The notes under the pieces: generated by a model
Told to the model about the DNA's origin: nothing
Seen by the model: only the letters and a program-made list of their open reading frames with translations
Databases searched by the model: none
Origin: Paenibacillus tundrae
GTDB lineage: Bacteria > Bacillota > Bacilli > Paenibacillales > Paenibacillaceae
Direction: 5' to 3'
Length of the DNA stretch: 64,000 bases
Assembly (NCBI RefSeq): GCF_036884255.1
Contig: NZ_CP145605.1
Location: 1,798,001-1,862,000, forward strand
Shown: positions 50,539 through 59,432 of the stretch, one piece after another
Position numbering within the stretch: the first letter of the stretch is position 1
Layout: the number at the start of each line of letters is the position of its first letter
Position numbers and translations under genes: made by a program

Positions 50539-51429
50539 ATGAATAAGGTCGTTTTGGCAGGTGGAACTGGATTTGTAGGTCAGGATTTTGCTAGGCGGTT
50601 TCAGCAGCTAGGTTATGAGGTGGGTATTATCTCACGCCAGTCTGGTCATATAGCCTGGGAGGATCGAGAAGCCATCATTCAAGCGCTGGAAGGTGCCGAG
50701 TTATTAATTAATCTGGCTGGTAAATCTGTGAACTGTAGGTACACAGAAGAAAACCGCAGGATCATTCTGGAGTCCCGCACACAAACGACGCGTATCCTTG
50801 GGGACAGTGTCTTGGCCTGTAACAACCCTCCCAAACTATGGATTAACTCAAGCACAGCTACCATATATCGACATGCTGAGGATCGACCTATGACGGAACA
50901 GGACGGGGAGATCGGTACAGGCTTCTCGGTAGATGTAGCTACAGCATGGGAGCAAGCCTTTTTTGAATTCAGTTTGCCTTCTACCCGGCAGATTGCACTA
51001 CGAATTGCCATTGTGCTGGGGAACGGCGGGGTCATGGAGCCTTTAACGAATTTGGTTCGTTTTAGGTTAGGTGGTTCTCAGGGTTCTGGAAGGCAGCAGT
51101 TTAGTTGGATTCATATCGAGGATCTGTTTCGGATGGTGATCTATTTACAGGAGCATCCTCAGTTGGAAGGTGTATTCAACGCTTCCTCACCTCATCCTGT
51201 TACCAATCGTCAATTGATGGCAGCACTGAGACAACAAATGGGTGTGGGATGGGGACTTTCTTCACCGCGCTGGATGTTAGAATTCGGTGCTCGTATTATT
51301 CGAACGGAGACAGAACTCGTGCTCAAAAGTCGTTGGGTCATTCCCGCGAGATTAGAGCATGAAGGCTTCGTATTCACATATAATACACTGGATACAGCGC
51401 TCGCTGAGATCCTGAAGCAGAAGAATTAA
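50539..51429 (+). CDS. TIGR01777/YfcH-like NAD-dependent epimerase
   Basis: A 296-residue SDR-extended protein. Rossmann motif GGTGFVGQDFARRF lies at the N terminus, then NLAGKSVNCRYTEENRR, SSTATIYRHAEDRPMTEQD and, at the C-terminal end, the DUF1731-type stretch LKSRWVIPARLEHEGFVF. Known members include YfcH and YfhF. Substrate unknown. GAGGGG lies 9 nt before the ATG. Confidence 0.92.
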   Translation: MNKVVLAGGTGFVGQDFARRFQQLGYEVGIISRQSGHIAWEDREAIIQALEGAELLINLAGKSVNCRYTEENRRIILESRTQTTRILGDSVLACNNPPKLWINSSTATIYRHAEDRPMTEQDGEIGTGFSVDVATAWEQAFFEFSLPSTRQIALRIAIVLGNGGVMEPLTNLVRFRLGGSQGSGRQQFSWIHIEDLFRMVIYLQEHPQLEGVFNASSPHPVTNRQLMAALRQQMGVGWGLSSPRWMLEFGARIIRTETELVLKSRWVIPARLEHEGFVFTYNTLDTALAEILKQKN

Positions 51430-51616
51430 TCTATACGGCTATTCAGCCTCAGGAAGAAAGGTTGTTCTGAAGAATAGATGTAACTTACCCATACAGCAAC
51501 ACGATGAGAAGGGCAGCGGCGACTGTCCTTCTGTTATTCTATCTGCACGTCTTGGCATGAGGTATAGAGAACGTAGGGATTGCTTGGTAAACGGAGTGAG
51601 GAAGAAGGTGAATTTA

Positions 51617-52477
51617 TTGACGAATGGAAAAAGGAAGACGGACAATGCACCGGTGGTCTTAATAACCGGCACATCTAGTGGATTTGGGATGCTGACAGCA
51701 ATTAGTTTGGCGAAACGAGGTTATCTGGTTGTAGCAACAATGCGTGACCTCAGTCGTAAGGAAGCGTTGGTGAGGCTAGCCGCAGAAGCGGGAATCTCGG
51801 ATCAGATACGATACATACGCTTGGACGTCACTGATCCCCATTCAATTATGGAGGGGATAGAGGAGATTCTGCGGCATGATCATCGTATTGATATGTTGGT
51901 GAATAATGCAGGCTTTGCGGTCGGAGGATTTATTGAGGAAGTACCCATGGCGGATTGGCGTAGGCAAATGGAAACCAATCTGTTTGGACTAATTGAGGTA
52001 ACACGTGCTGTTCTGCCAGTGATGCGTAAGCAACAAAGTGGACTCATTATTAATCTTTCCAGCGTTAGTGGACTATCGGGCTTTCCGGGATATGCACCCT
52101 ATGCTACCTCTAAGTTTGCGGTGGAAGGTTTCACAGAAAGCTTACGCCATGAGATGGCTCCATTTGGTATAAAGGCTGTATTGATAGAGCCCGGAGCGTA
52201 TCGTACCCCTATATGGAACAAGGGCTTAGGTGAGATTCGTCAGCGGGAGCAGTCACCTTACAACAAGCAGCTGGATGCAGTGCTCCGTTACTCCCGTCGT
52301 ACAGGCGAAACTGCGCCTGATCCGCAAGAAGTGGCTGACCTAATTGTTCGGATTGGACAGATGCGCTCCCCACGACTTCGATATGCACTCGGCAAAGGCT
52401 CTCGTTTGCTGATTATCGGTAAGGCTCTATTGCCTTGGAAGTGGTTCGAGTGGATTATTGCCCGTGGATTGAAATAA
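51617..52477 (+). CDS. Short-chain dehydrogenase/reductase
   Basis: A classical SDR of about 286 residues. Cofactor motif TGTSSGFG, NNAG (LVNNAGFAVGG), the catalytic SS-x-G segment in NLSSVSGLSG, YAPYATSKFAVEG with Tyr and Lys, and the PGAYRTPIWN segment are all present. It ends with a hydrophobic segment, so it may associate with membranes. The start is uncertain: TTG at 51617 follows AAGAAGGTGA; GTG at 51608 and the frame from 51557 are alternatives. Confidence 0.9.
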   Translation: MTNGKRKTDNAPVVLITGTSSGFGMLTAISLAKRGYLVVATMRDLSRKEALVRLAAEAGISDQIRYIRLDVTDPHSIMEGIEEILRHDHRIDMLVNNAGFAVGGFIEEVPMADWRRQMETNLFGLIEVTRAVLPVMRKQQSGLIINLSSVSGLSGFPGYAPYATSKFAVEGFTESLRHEMAPFGIKAVLIEPGAYRTPIWNKGLGEIRQREQSPYNKQLDAVLRYSRRTGETAPDPQEVADLIVRIGQMRSPRLRYALGKGSRLLIIGKALLPWKWFEWIIARGLK

Positions 52478-52534
52478 AAATAAAGAATGGGCAGCTAGCT
52501 GTTAGAGCAAATGTGAAGCAGATTTTCATGGGAG

Positions 52535-52711
52535 GTGCTTGAGCTGTTTGAATTCATTGTAATCGTTCTATTGCTGATCATGATTACTCTTCTTCTACGA
52601 ATCAATAGTAAATTGCCTAAACGAGATCCAGTGGAAGAAGCGATGGAGCGTGACGCTGCTCGCAAGCAGAAGTTAACCCATATCCAGCCCACTAGAGAGC
52701 AGGACGAGTAG
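52535..52711 (+). CDS. Small single-helix membrane protein
   Basis: A 58-codon frame beginning GTG, with one strong membrane helix near residues 5-24 (FEFIVIVLLLIMITLLLRI) and a charged tail (KLPKRDPVEEAMERDAARK). The pattern of helix plus acidic/basic tail is protein-like, and the frame is uninterrupted. GGGAGG overlaps the GTG, so the ribosome binding site spacing is odd; a CTG three codons on is an alternative start. No family recognised. Confidence 0.55.
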   Translation: MLELFEFIVIVLLLIMITLLLRINSKLPKRDPVEEAMERDAARKQKLTHIQPTREQDE

Positions 52712-52808
52712 TCTAGTTTTGAATCACTATAGTATTATTTGTTGTGCGATATATGTCGTGCAAGGTTATTACTATATGAGCCTATGAAACAGCAAGGAGT
52801 GAAAAGGT

Positions 52809-53348
52809 ATGCGCAAAGATCCCCTCAACGAATCTATTTCGATTCGTAATATTGTACGTGATGATGCAGAGCACTACTGGCCTTTTCGGTTAGAAGCTCT
52901 CAAAAATCATCCTGAAGCGTTCGGTGCTTCATTTGAAATTTCAGTACAACTCCCCATGACTGAGGTGCAAGACCGCATACATAGTGACCCGGATGATTAC
53001 ATTCTTGGAGCATACGCACAAGATGGTTCTCTTGCAGGAATGATGGGGTTTAAGCGAGAGTACGGGCTGAAGTTAAGGCACAAAGGCATGATCTGGGGAG
53101 TCTATGTGTCTCCTGCCTATCGTGGGTGTGGAGTGGCTTCTCGTCTACTTCAGGAAGTGCTGGAGCGAGGAAGACAGCTAGAGGGATTGAAACAAATTAA
53201 TCTATGTGTCGTTACAACGAACGAATCAGCAAAGCGTTTATATGAGCAAGCCGGCTTTGAGACATACGGAATCGAAAAAAATGCTTTGGAAGTGTACGGT
53301 CAGGGATACGATGAAGCTCATATGACATACTTTTATACGAATCCATAG
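52809..53348 (+). CDS. GNAT family N-acetyltransferase
   Basis: A 179-residue GNAT protein. Motif A is VSPAYRGCGVASRLLQEVLE, followed by NLCVVTTNESAKRLYEQAGF (motif B). The N-terminal third (RLEALKNHPEAFGASFE) is common to acetyltransferases of the RimI-like/PhnO type. AAGGAGTGAAAAGG precedes the ATG. Substrate unknown. Confidence 0.9.
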   Translation: MRKDPLNESISIRNIVRDDAEHYWPFRLEALKNHPEAFGASFEISVQLPMTEVQDRIHSDPDDYILGAYAQDGSLAGMMGFKREYGLKLRHKGMIWGVYVSPAYRGCGVASRLLQEVLERGRQLEGLKQINLCVVTTNESAKRLYEQAGFETYGIEKNALEVYGQGYDEAHMTYFYTNP

Positions 53349-53490
53349 CAGGTAGTCGAGTTTGTTGCTACAGAATGCTCATTCGTCATTACGCAATCTC
53401 AATTCGTATCTCGTAAGAATATACCGTATAATGGAAAATGATTGGGAGACTAGATGGATATGCAGGTATGCTCGATCTGAGTCTTATAGA

Positions 53491-53665
53491 GGTTGTTCAA
53501 AAAGTCCGCTTTTGATTACGAAGAATGCCTGACGGCATCTCAGCATCGAATATGGGATTCAGCCGAAATGTCTGTTGCTCACGTAGTCCTGCCTACGCTC
53601 CGCTACTCCATTTCTAGCTTCAGCCCATCTTCTTGGTACTGAAAACCGACCTTTTCGAACACGCA
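53491..53665 (+). repeat. MITE-like repeat, complete copy B with 8-bp target duplication
   Basis: A 175-bp non-coding repeat that starts GGTTGTTCAAAAAG and ends CTTTTCGAACACGCA; these ends are imperfect terminal inverted repeats. CTTATAGA flanks it on both sides (53483-53490 and 53666-53673), a perfect 8-bp duplication that suggests recent insertion. It matches copy A in reverse orientation but lacks A's internal hairpin block. It lies between two GNAT genes. Confidence 0.9.
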
Positions 53666-53700
53666 CTTATAGATAAGTCTTATGTGGACAGAACAGAGGT

Positions 53701-54186
53701 GTGTCATTGGCAATAATCCGAACTTTTGAACAAAAGGACTTACAATATGTCATTGAAGCTCATATCCGTATCTATCGAAATGAGTATAATTATGATCATA
53801 GCTTTGCTATTTTCATAGAGGAATCTGTTCAAGAGTTCAGTCGTACTTGTCGTCCCGAGAAGGAAATGATCTGGATTGTTGATCTGGACGGAGTTGCCTC
53901 AGGTTGCATTGGGCTCGTTGAATTGAACGAACACACCGCTCAATTGCGTTGGTTTCTCATTGAACCTGAAGCTCGCAACGAAGGCTGGGGTCGTCAGCTT
54001 GTTGAGCACGCTATTCAGTTTGCTAGAGAACAAGACTATGCATCGATCCTATTATGGACTAATCAAGATTTAACAGGAGCGCGCAGACTATATCAATCCT
54101 TTGGTTTTCATGTGGCGGAAACGAAGCGGCAGTTCTTATCGGGACAGGAGCTTACGGAGGAGAAGTGGGTGCTTCCCCTGATCTAG
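53701..54186 (+). CDS. GNAT family N-acetyltransferase
   Basis: A 161-residue GNAT protein. WFLIEPEARNEGWGRQLVEHA is motif A and LTGARRLYQSFGFHVAE is motif B. The region resembles the acetyltransferase half found in MarR-GNAT fusions. The ribosome binding site AGAGG is 3 nt from GTG 53701 and 9 nt from TTG 53707, so the start could be either. Confidence 0.87.
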   Translation: MSLAIIRTFEQKDLQYVIEAHIRIYRNEYNYDHSFAIFIEESVQEFSRTCRPEKEMIWIVDLDGVASGCIGLVELNEHTAQLRWFLIEPEARNEGWGRQLVEHAIQFAREQDYASILLWTNQDLTGARRLYQSFGFHVAETKRQFLSGQELTEEKWVLPLI

Positions 54187-54406
54187 GTTGTTAGGGTGAG
54201 GACATGCTCTGAAGGAATGAAGCGCAGCATAGGCAAGTAATGAGTAGCATAGAGAAGAACATATGGCGGAGCATTGGAACAGTGGCAAAGACTAGCTCAT
54301 GCAGTATAAAATGAAGGAAGAATCAACATACCTCACCTCCAGTCATCATGAGCAGGAATACCGGGTTCCATGGAACCTGAAAGAATACGTTATAGAGGTG
54401 AAACCT

Positions 54407-55189
54407 TTGAACAAGAAAATTGCATTTTTTGACTCAGGCATTGGTGGTCTAACCGTGTTACATCGAGCATTGCAGCAATTTCCTGAAGAACAGTTTATAT
54501 ATTACGCAGATACATTACATGTCCCCTACGGACCCAAAACTGCGGATGAGGTAAGAGGACACATTTTTGACGCTGTAGAAGCGATCCTGCGCGAAAATGT
54601 AAAAGCCATCGTCATTGCTTGTAATACAGCAACCAGTCTGTCAGTGAAGGAGTTGCGTTCCCGAATCGACATTCCGGTCATCGGCATGGAGCCGGCGGTG
54701 AAGCCAGCAGTGGAGATGAATCGTGAGAGTGGAAAAAGAGTCCTTGTTTTTGCCACGGCATTGACCCTGAGCCAAGCTAAATATAATGAGTTGGTATCTC
54801 GCGTAGATGACCATAACACCGTGGATTCCATCCCACTTCCTGAACTTGTGGAGTGGTGCGAGCAATTGGATTTTGATGAGGATAAGATCACCGATTATTT
54901 CCGGATGAAAATGGCGGATCTTGATCTGAACAAGTATGGAACCGTGGTGCTTGGTTGCACGCATTATCCATATTACACTGCCATGCTTCGCAAGGTTCTC
55001 CCAGCACATGTGCGAATCATTGATGGAAGTGCGGGCACCGTTAATCGTCTGCAACAACTCCTTGGATTGTCAGAGCAACATGGGGTGTGGACAGAAGATC
55101 AGATTACTTTTCTCAGTTCCTCTGGGAAATCGGAAGATCAGGACAATATGAAACACGCCTTACAATACCTTCAAATGAGCAACTTGTGA
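54407..55189 (+). CDS. murI: Glutamate racemase
   Basis: A 260-residue cytoplasmic enzyme that makes D-glutamate for peptidoglycan. The catalytic Cys residues lie in ACNTATS and LGCTHYP, and the family start is visible in FFDSGIGGLTVL. YADTLHVPYGPKT is also typical. TTG at 54407 follows AGAGGTGA by about 7 nt. A longer frame to 54299 would add a non-family extension and includes a 14-bp palindrome (54364-54377). A phosphatase gene follows after 24 bp. Confidence 0.93.
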   Translation: MNKKIAFFDSGIGGLTVLHRALQQFPEEQFIYYADTLHVPYGPKTADEVRGHIFDAVEAILRENVKAIVIACNTATSLSVKELRSRIDIPVIGMEPAVKPAVEMNRESGKRVLVFATALTLSQAKYNELVSRVDDHNTVDSIPLPELVEWCEQLDFDEDKITDYFRMKMADLDLNKYGTVVLGCTHYPYYTAMLRKVLPAHVRIIDGSAGTVNRLQQLLGLSEQHGVWTEDQITFLSSSGKSEDQDNMKHALQYLQMSNL

Positions 55190-55213
55190 TCTCGTATAAC
55201 AGGAGGATCAGAT

Positions 55214-55762
55214 ATGAAGTCCATTTATCTCATTCGACATGCCCAAGCGACGGGGCAGGAACCCGAGTCGGAACTTACAGTAGAAGGATTGCAACAAGCT
55301 GAGAAGCTTGCAAGGGTGCTTGCACAACACTCGATAACCTATATTGTTTCAAGTCCTTGGAAACGGGCGCTACAGACGGCGATGCCGCTTAGCGTAGCCT
55401 TATCCCAGCATGTACATACGGATGAACGTCTTAAGGAAAGGGTGTTAAGCACCCTGCATCTGGAACACTGGATGGATTCGCTAAGACGCACATACACGGA
55501 TGAAGACTGGACGGAAGAAGGGGGAGAGTCTTCTCGCACAGCAACGGCACGTGGCATGAGTGTGTTGGAAGAGTTGTGGAACCGATCTGAATCAAGCGCC
55601 GCAGTGGTGACCCACGGGAATTTGTTATCCTTGATTATCCGCCAGTACGATGCATCCTTCGGATTCGAAGCGTGGAGATCCCTCACGAATCCAGATGTAT
55701 ATGTGCTAGAGCGCACAGCGGATGCGTTAGCTCCTTCGATTCGTCGATTCTGGACGGATTGA
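55214..55762 (+). CDS. Histidine phosphatase family protein
   Basis: A 182-residue phosphatase with the RHAQ motif (YLIRHAQATGQEPES), the second basic segment SSPWKRALQTA and AVVTHGNLLSL with the second catalytic His. It removes phosphate from a small metabolite or phosphosugar, with unknown substrate. GGAGGA precedes the ATG. It is probably in one operon with murI. Confidence 0.91.
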   Translation: MKSIYLIRHAQATGQEPESELTVEGLQQAEKLARVLAQHSITYIVSSPWKRALQTAMPLSVALSQHVHTDERLKERVLSTLHLEHWMDSLRRTYTDEDWTEEGGESSRTATARGMSVLEELWNRSESSAAVVTHGNLLSLIIRQYDASFGFEAWRSLTNPDVYVLERTADALAPSIRRFWTD

Positions 55763-55768
55763 ACAGCA

Positions 55769-55808
55769 AAAAAAGAGTGCTTTAGCTAACCTCTAGAACA
55801 CTCTTTTT
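55769..55808. terminator. Bidirectional terminator
   Basis: AAAAAGAGTG and CACTCTTTTT are complementary arms with A-rich and T-rich outer ends. It separates the phosphatase (+) from the DUF423 gene (-) and can serve both. Confidence 0.85.
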
Positions 55809-55835
55809 CTTGTATTGAATTTTTTCTTGTGAGAA

Positions 55836-56198
55836 TTACAGAGCTGCGATCAGTAATGTTACCCATCCAGCGAGAAATGCAACCCCGCCTAATGGGGTGA
55901 TGGCACCAAGCTTACGTACACCTGTAATACTGAGTACATAAAGACTGCCTGAGAACAGGATAATGCCAGCGAATAAAAGCCATCCTGCGAGTAATACTAG
56001 CGAAGTTTGCTCTAAGCGATCCGCCAGCAGTCCCATCATAATTAGTCCAAGTCCATGAATGAGGTGATATTGTACACCCGTCTCATAAATTTTGATCATG
56101 TCAGCGGACAATTTGCGTTTCAGAGCATGTGCTCCAAATGCACCCAAAGCTACGGCCAGAAACATCATAATGCTACCTAATATGATTAACGTTTGCAT
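55836..56198 (-). CDS. DUF423 membrane protein (YwdK-like)
   Basis: A 120-residue protein with four membrane helices. The conserved LGAFGAHALKRKLS and YETGVQYHLIHGLGL segments define DUF423. Function unknown. AAGGAGATATCC precedes the ATG. Confidence 0.93.
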   Translation of the reverse strand: MQTLIILGSIMMFLAVALGAFGAHALKRKLSADMIKIYETGVQYHLIHGLGLIMMGLLADRLEQTSLVLLAGWLLFAGIILFSGSLYVLSITGVRKLGAITPLGGVAFLAGWVTLLIAAL

Positions 56199-56256
56199 AG
56201 GGATATCTCCTTCAAATAATGGTATTCGGAATTGTGGAGTGCTCCGAACCCGTCAA

Positions 56257-57186
56257 CTACAGTTTGCGCAATTGAATACGTTGGATGGAGTGATCGGCTT
56301 CCTTTTTCAGAATAAGTCTAGCTCTTCCCTTCGTTGGCAGAATATTCTCGTGCAGATTTTTGGCATTAATATCTTGCCAAATTTGACTAGCCGTTTGCAC
56401 AGCTTCTTCCTCGCCAATATTGGCGAAACGACCGTGGAAGAAGGATTCTGTATTCTGAAACGCGGTGTTACGTAGAAGCTTGAATCGCTCAATGTACCAG
56501 TGGCGTATATGTTGTTCTTCTGCATCAATGTAGATGGAAAAATCAAAAAAGTCGCTCACGAGTAACGGTGTTTCTTTCTTAATTTGAAGTACGTTAATGC
56601 CTTCAATGATCAGGATGTCCGGCTGGCAGATCGTTTTTTCCTCGCCTGGAATCACATCATAGGCAAGATGGGAATAGACCGGAGCTTTGACTTCGGGCTT
56701 ACCGGATTTCACATCACCCATGAATTGAATGAGTGACTTGATATCGTAGCTCTCAGGGAAACCCTTTCGATTCATTATGCCCTTTTCTTCCAGCACGGCG
56801 TTAGGATATAAGAATCCATCTGTCGTAACGAGATCGACTTTGGGATTGTTTTTGCCTCTGGCTAGCAGAGCTTGTAGCAGGCGAGCAGCCGTACTTTTGC
56901 CTACGGCAACACTGCCACCAATCCCGATAATGTAGGGCACAGGGTCAGCTTCTTTTTTTAAGTAGGAAGCCGTTAATCGATTTAATTCTCTTGAGACACT
57001 TGCATATAAGTCAATAAAGTGGGTAAGAGGTAAATAAATATCTTTTACTTCCTGTATAGATACCTCTTCATTTAATCCCTTGAGTTGTTCTAATTCCATT
57101 TCCGTCAGCGGAATTGTGGTCTGATGCTCTTGCAGTTCAGCCCATTCCTTGCGGTTGAACTCGATGTAAGGAGAATATAAATTCAT
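56257..57186 (-). CDS. coaA: Pantothenate kinase, type I
   Basis: A 309-residue enzyme that phosphorylates pantothenate, the first step of coenzyme A synthesis. The Walker [13 protein letters not shown] lies near residue 90, with [36 protein letters not shown] and FVDFS-like FSIYIDA downstream. The length and all these segments match Bacillus/E. coli CoaA. GCGGGATCTC precedes the ATG. A good promoter lies 45 bp upstream. Confidence 0.95.
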   Translation of the reverse strand: MNLYSPYIEFNRKEWAELQEHQTTIPLTEMELEQLKGLNEEVSIQEVKDIYLPLTHFIDLYASVSRELNRLTASYLKKEADPVPYIIGIGGSVAVGKSTAARLLQALLARGKNNPKVDLVTTDGFLYPNAVLEEKGIMNRKGFPESYDIKSLIQFMGDVKSGKPEVKAPVYSHLAYDVIPGEEKTICQPDILIIEGINVLQIKKETPLLVSDFFDFSIYIDAEEQHIRHWYIERFKLLRNTAFQNTESFFHGRFANIGEEEAVQTASQIWQDINAKNLHENILPTKGRARLILKKEADHSIQRIQLRKL

Positions 57187-57231
57187 GAGATCCCGCTTTC
57201 TATATGTAATGTAATCTGTGACACAATCTTT

Positions 57232-57259
57232 AGTGTACCAAATTTCAGGAAACTGACAA
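57232..57259 (-). promoter_or_regulatory. Sigma-A-type promoter of coaA
   Basis: Reading the - strand, TTGTCA and TACACT are separated by 16 bp, about 45 bp upstream of the coaA start. Confidence 0.55.
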
Positions 57260-57320
57260 CACCTTTACATTGAAAATAGAGTGTAGAGTCGAATTATACC
57301 ATGCGGAAGGGTGACAGCAA

Positions 57321-58118
57321 ATGATCGTCTATGAGAGAGAGCATGATTTTGTATTGACCGCACAACAAGAACATGGGCAAGTGGCTGGAGAGATGGCTTC
57401 TTATTGGAAACACGAATTGCTCGCTGATGCCAGTCACTTCGAAGAGCTTGTTCTTGCGGCAAGAGAGCATGATCGTGGATGGATTGAGCTGGATGCTGCT
57501 CCATTCTGGAATGATTACGGTCAGTCGCCGTACTCGTTCCGTGACTTTCCGCTGCGTCCGCGCTTTGTATTTTACCAGAAGGGAATCGCTGAAGTCTGTG
57601 CAAAAAGCATGTATGCGGGATTGCTATGCAGCATGATGTATACGGAATTGTTTCAAAATACGCTGGGTGCTAATGCCCACGATGATGAAGATATCAAGGA
57701 ATATCTGAATAGCGAGCGCAAACAACAATCGGAATGGATTGCGCAGCTCGGAGGTGGAGAAGAGTTACAACGTAGATTACAAAGTGATGTGGACATTATG
57801 CTTTTTTGTGATCAATTGAGTCTATTTCTCTGTATGGAGGAACCAGGCACACCTGCTGCACGTTATGAGTTTTTTGCCGAAGGGTTAGGCTGTACATTTG
57901 ATGCATGTGGGAGACAACCGATTCGGGCGGAGTGGATCTCCAAAGAGAAGGTAGGCTTATCTTATGTACCCTTTACAGAAGAGTTTACGGTAGTTATGCC
58001 TTATAAATCTGTACCGAAAGCCAGCATTCGCAAATTCGGTCTATTGCAGGCCTATCGTCGTGCGGAGTGGAAAGAACGTAAAGTTTTAATTACTGCATTG
58101 AATCAAGATAGCCATTAA
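57321..58118 (+). CDS. DUF3891 family protein
   Basis: A 265-residue cytoplasmic protein. The opening VAGEMASYWKH and AAREHDRGWIELD, with a His-Asp-rich core (EHDRGW, HFEELV), resembles DUF3891, which has a helical HD-like look, and later FCDQLSLFLCM. The reaction is unknown. The gene is divergent from coaA. Confidence 0.87.
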   Translation: MIVYEREHDFVLTAQQEHGQVAGEMASYWKHELLADASHFEELVLAAREHDRGWIELDAAPFWNDYGQSPYSFRDFPLRPRFVFYQKGIAEVCAKSMYAGLLCSMMYTELFQNTLGANAHDDEDIKEYLNSERKQQSEWIAQLGGGEELQRRLQSDVDIMLFCDQLSLFLCMEEPGTPAARYEFFAEGLGCTFDACGRQPIRAEWISKEKVGLSYVPFTEEFTVVMPYKSVPKASIRKFGLLQAYRRAEWKERKVLITALNQDSH

Positions 58119-58147
58119 TCATGAACGACGAATAGGTTTAACTAAAC

Positions 58148-58176
58148 AGACTCCGAGACTCTTCGGGGTCTTTCTT
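58148..58176 (+). terminator. Intrinsic terminator
   Basis: AGACTCCGA and TTCGGGGTCT pair around GACTC, followed by TTCTTGT. Confidence 0.7.
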
Positions 58177-58303
58177 GTGCATGGCTTTTTCTATTCATTA
58201 TGCATGATTAGATATTGCTAGAAATTAAGATCAGTCGAAGCAGGAAAAACCAGTGGATTACCAGAACTGTTAATGTACAACGAAGGATTACAGGAGGACA
58301 CGT

Positions 58304-58798
58304 ATGAGTACACGAATTGAGATTCTAACCATGTGCATGGTGTGGGATAAGTTAAATGGCAAGGTGTTACTGATGAATCGTCCGAATCGTAAAGGATTTC
58401 CGGGATATATCGCACCTGGAGGCAAGGTAGACTATCCAGAGAGTATTGTAGATGGAGCCATGCGAGAAGTAGAGGAGGAAACTGGACTTAAGGTTACTGA
58501 AATCACGTATAAAGGACTGGATGAGTTCTGTGATCCGGAGCAGGGGTTACGTTATATGGTGTTTAACTATCTGGCAACGGCATTTGAGGGAGAACTATTA
58601 CAGAATCCACCCGAAGGTGAACTGATATGGATTCCGTTGGAACAGGCACTTGATCTGCCGATGCAGGACTGGTTCGCAGAACGTTTTCCACGATTTTTCC
58701 ATGAAGGTACATTCGAACGAAGTGTGGTCTGGGAGAAATCCACAGGGCAGACGCTGAAGGAAACATTTAAAGTCTATTCTGATAAAGTTCTTCAATAG
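58304..58798 (+). CDS. Nudix hydrolase (MutT-like)
   Basis: A 164-residue Nudix enzyme. The Nudix box GGKVDYPESIVDGAMREV-EEETGL matches GX5EX7REUXEEXGU. It hydrolyses a nucleoside diphosphate linked to another group; the group resembles 8-oxo-dGTP-type housecleaning enzymes. GGAGGACACGT precedes the ATG. Confidence 0.92.
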   Translation: MSTRIEILTMCMVWDKLNGKVLLMNRPNRKGFPGYIAPGGKVDYPESIVDGAMREVEEETGLKVTEITYKGLDEFCDPEQGLRYMVFNYLATAFEGELLQNPPEGELIWIPLEQALDLPMQDWFAERFPRFFHEGTFERSVVWEKSTGQTLKETFKVYSDKVLQ

Positions 58799-58882
58799 CG
58801 GAGATCATCCATATCTATATAGTAATATCCATATATTATGATACAATGAGGTTTACTTTGTTTTGAGATGAGGGTTTTTTGT

Positions 58883-59308
58883 ATGAATGTAACGTTTCGA
58901 TCCTCTATAGAGGAAATTGATGTGCAGCAGCTATCAGGACATTTTTTCGATGGTTGGCCGAACCCGCCATCTCCCACTACTTTTATGAAGTTATTGGAAC
59001 AGTCCTATGCTGTAGAACTAGCTATTAATGAAGAGACTAACCAAGTGGTTGGCTTCATCCAAGCAATTTCAGATGGCGTACTCAGTGCATATATCCCGTT
59101 ATTAGAAGTAGTGCCATCGCATCAAGGAAAAGGGATAGGGGCTACTCTGTTAGAAAGAATGCTTCATCGACTTCAGCACCTCTACATGATTGATCTGTTA
59201 TGCGATGGAGAAATGCAGAATTTCTATGAAAAGCAAGGAATGATCAAAGCGTCAGGAATGCTGATTCGCAATTATTCCAATCAATCAGGTGCAATAGCTA
59301 GTTCATAG
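58883..59308 (+). CDS. GNAT family N-acetyltransferase
   Basis: A 141-residue GNAT protein, with VVPSHQGKGIGATLLERMLH as motif A and MQNFYEKQGM as motif B. Substrate unknown. ATG at 58883 lies 9 nt after GAGGG; an in-frame ATG at 58868 overlaps that site and is less likely. Confidence 0.9.
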   Translation: MNVTFRSSIEEIDVQQLSGHFFDGWPNPPSPTTFMKLLEQSYAVELAINEETNQVVGFIQAISDGVLSAYIPLLEVVPSHQGKGIGATLLERMLHRLQHLYMIDLLCDGEMQNFYEKQGMIKASGMLIRNYSNQSGAIASS

Positions 59309-59432
59309 ATTGAGTAAAAGGGTTATTTGGAGCGTGGTTACTATGGTGACATTCTATGAAGATTTAGCCGATACATAGGCTTCTGCAAACGGACGCAAAT
59401 GAATACTGTTTACAAAAAAAGGTGGGATTATC

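Noticed and set aside
54364..54377. Perfect palindrome GGTTCCATGGAACC before murI as a regulatory site
   Set aside because: No second copy and no regulator nearby; a 14-bp palindrome can arise by chance.
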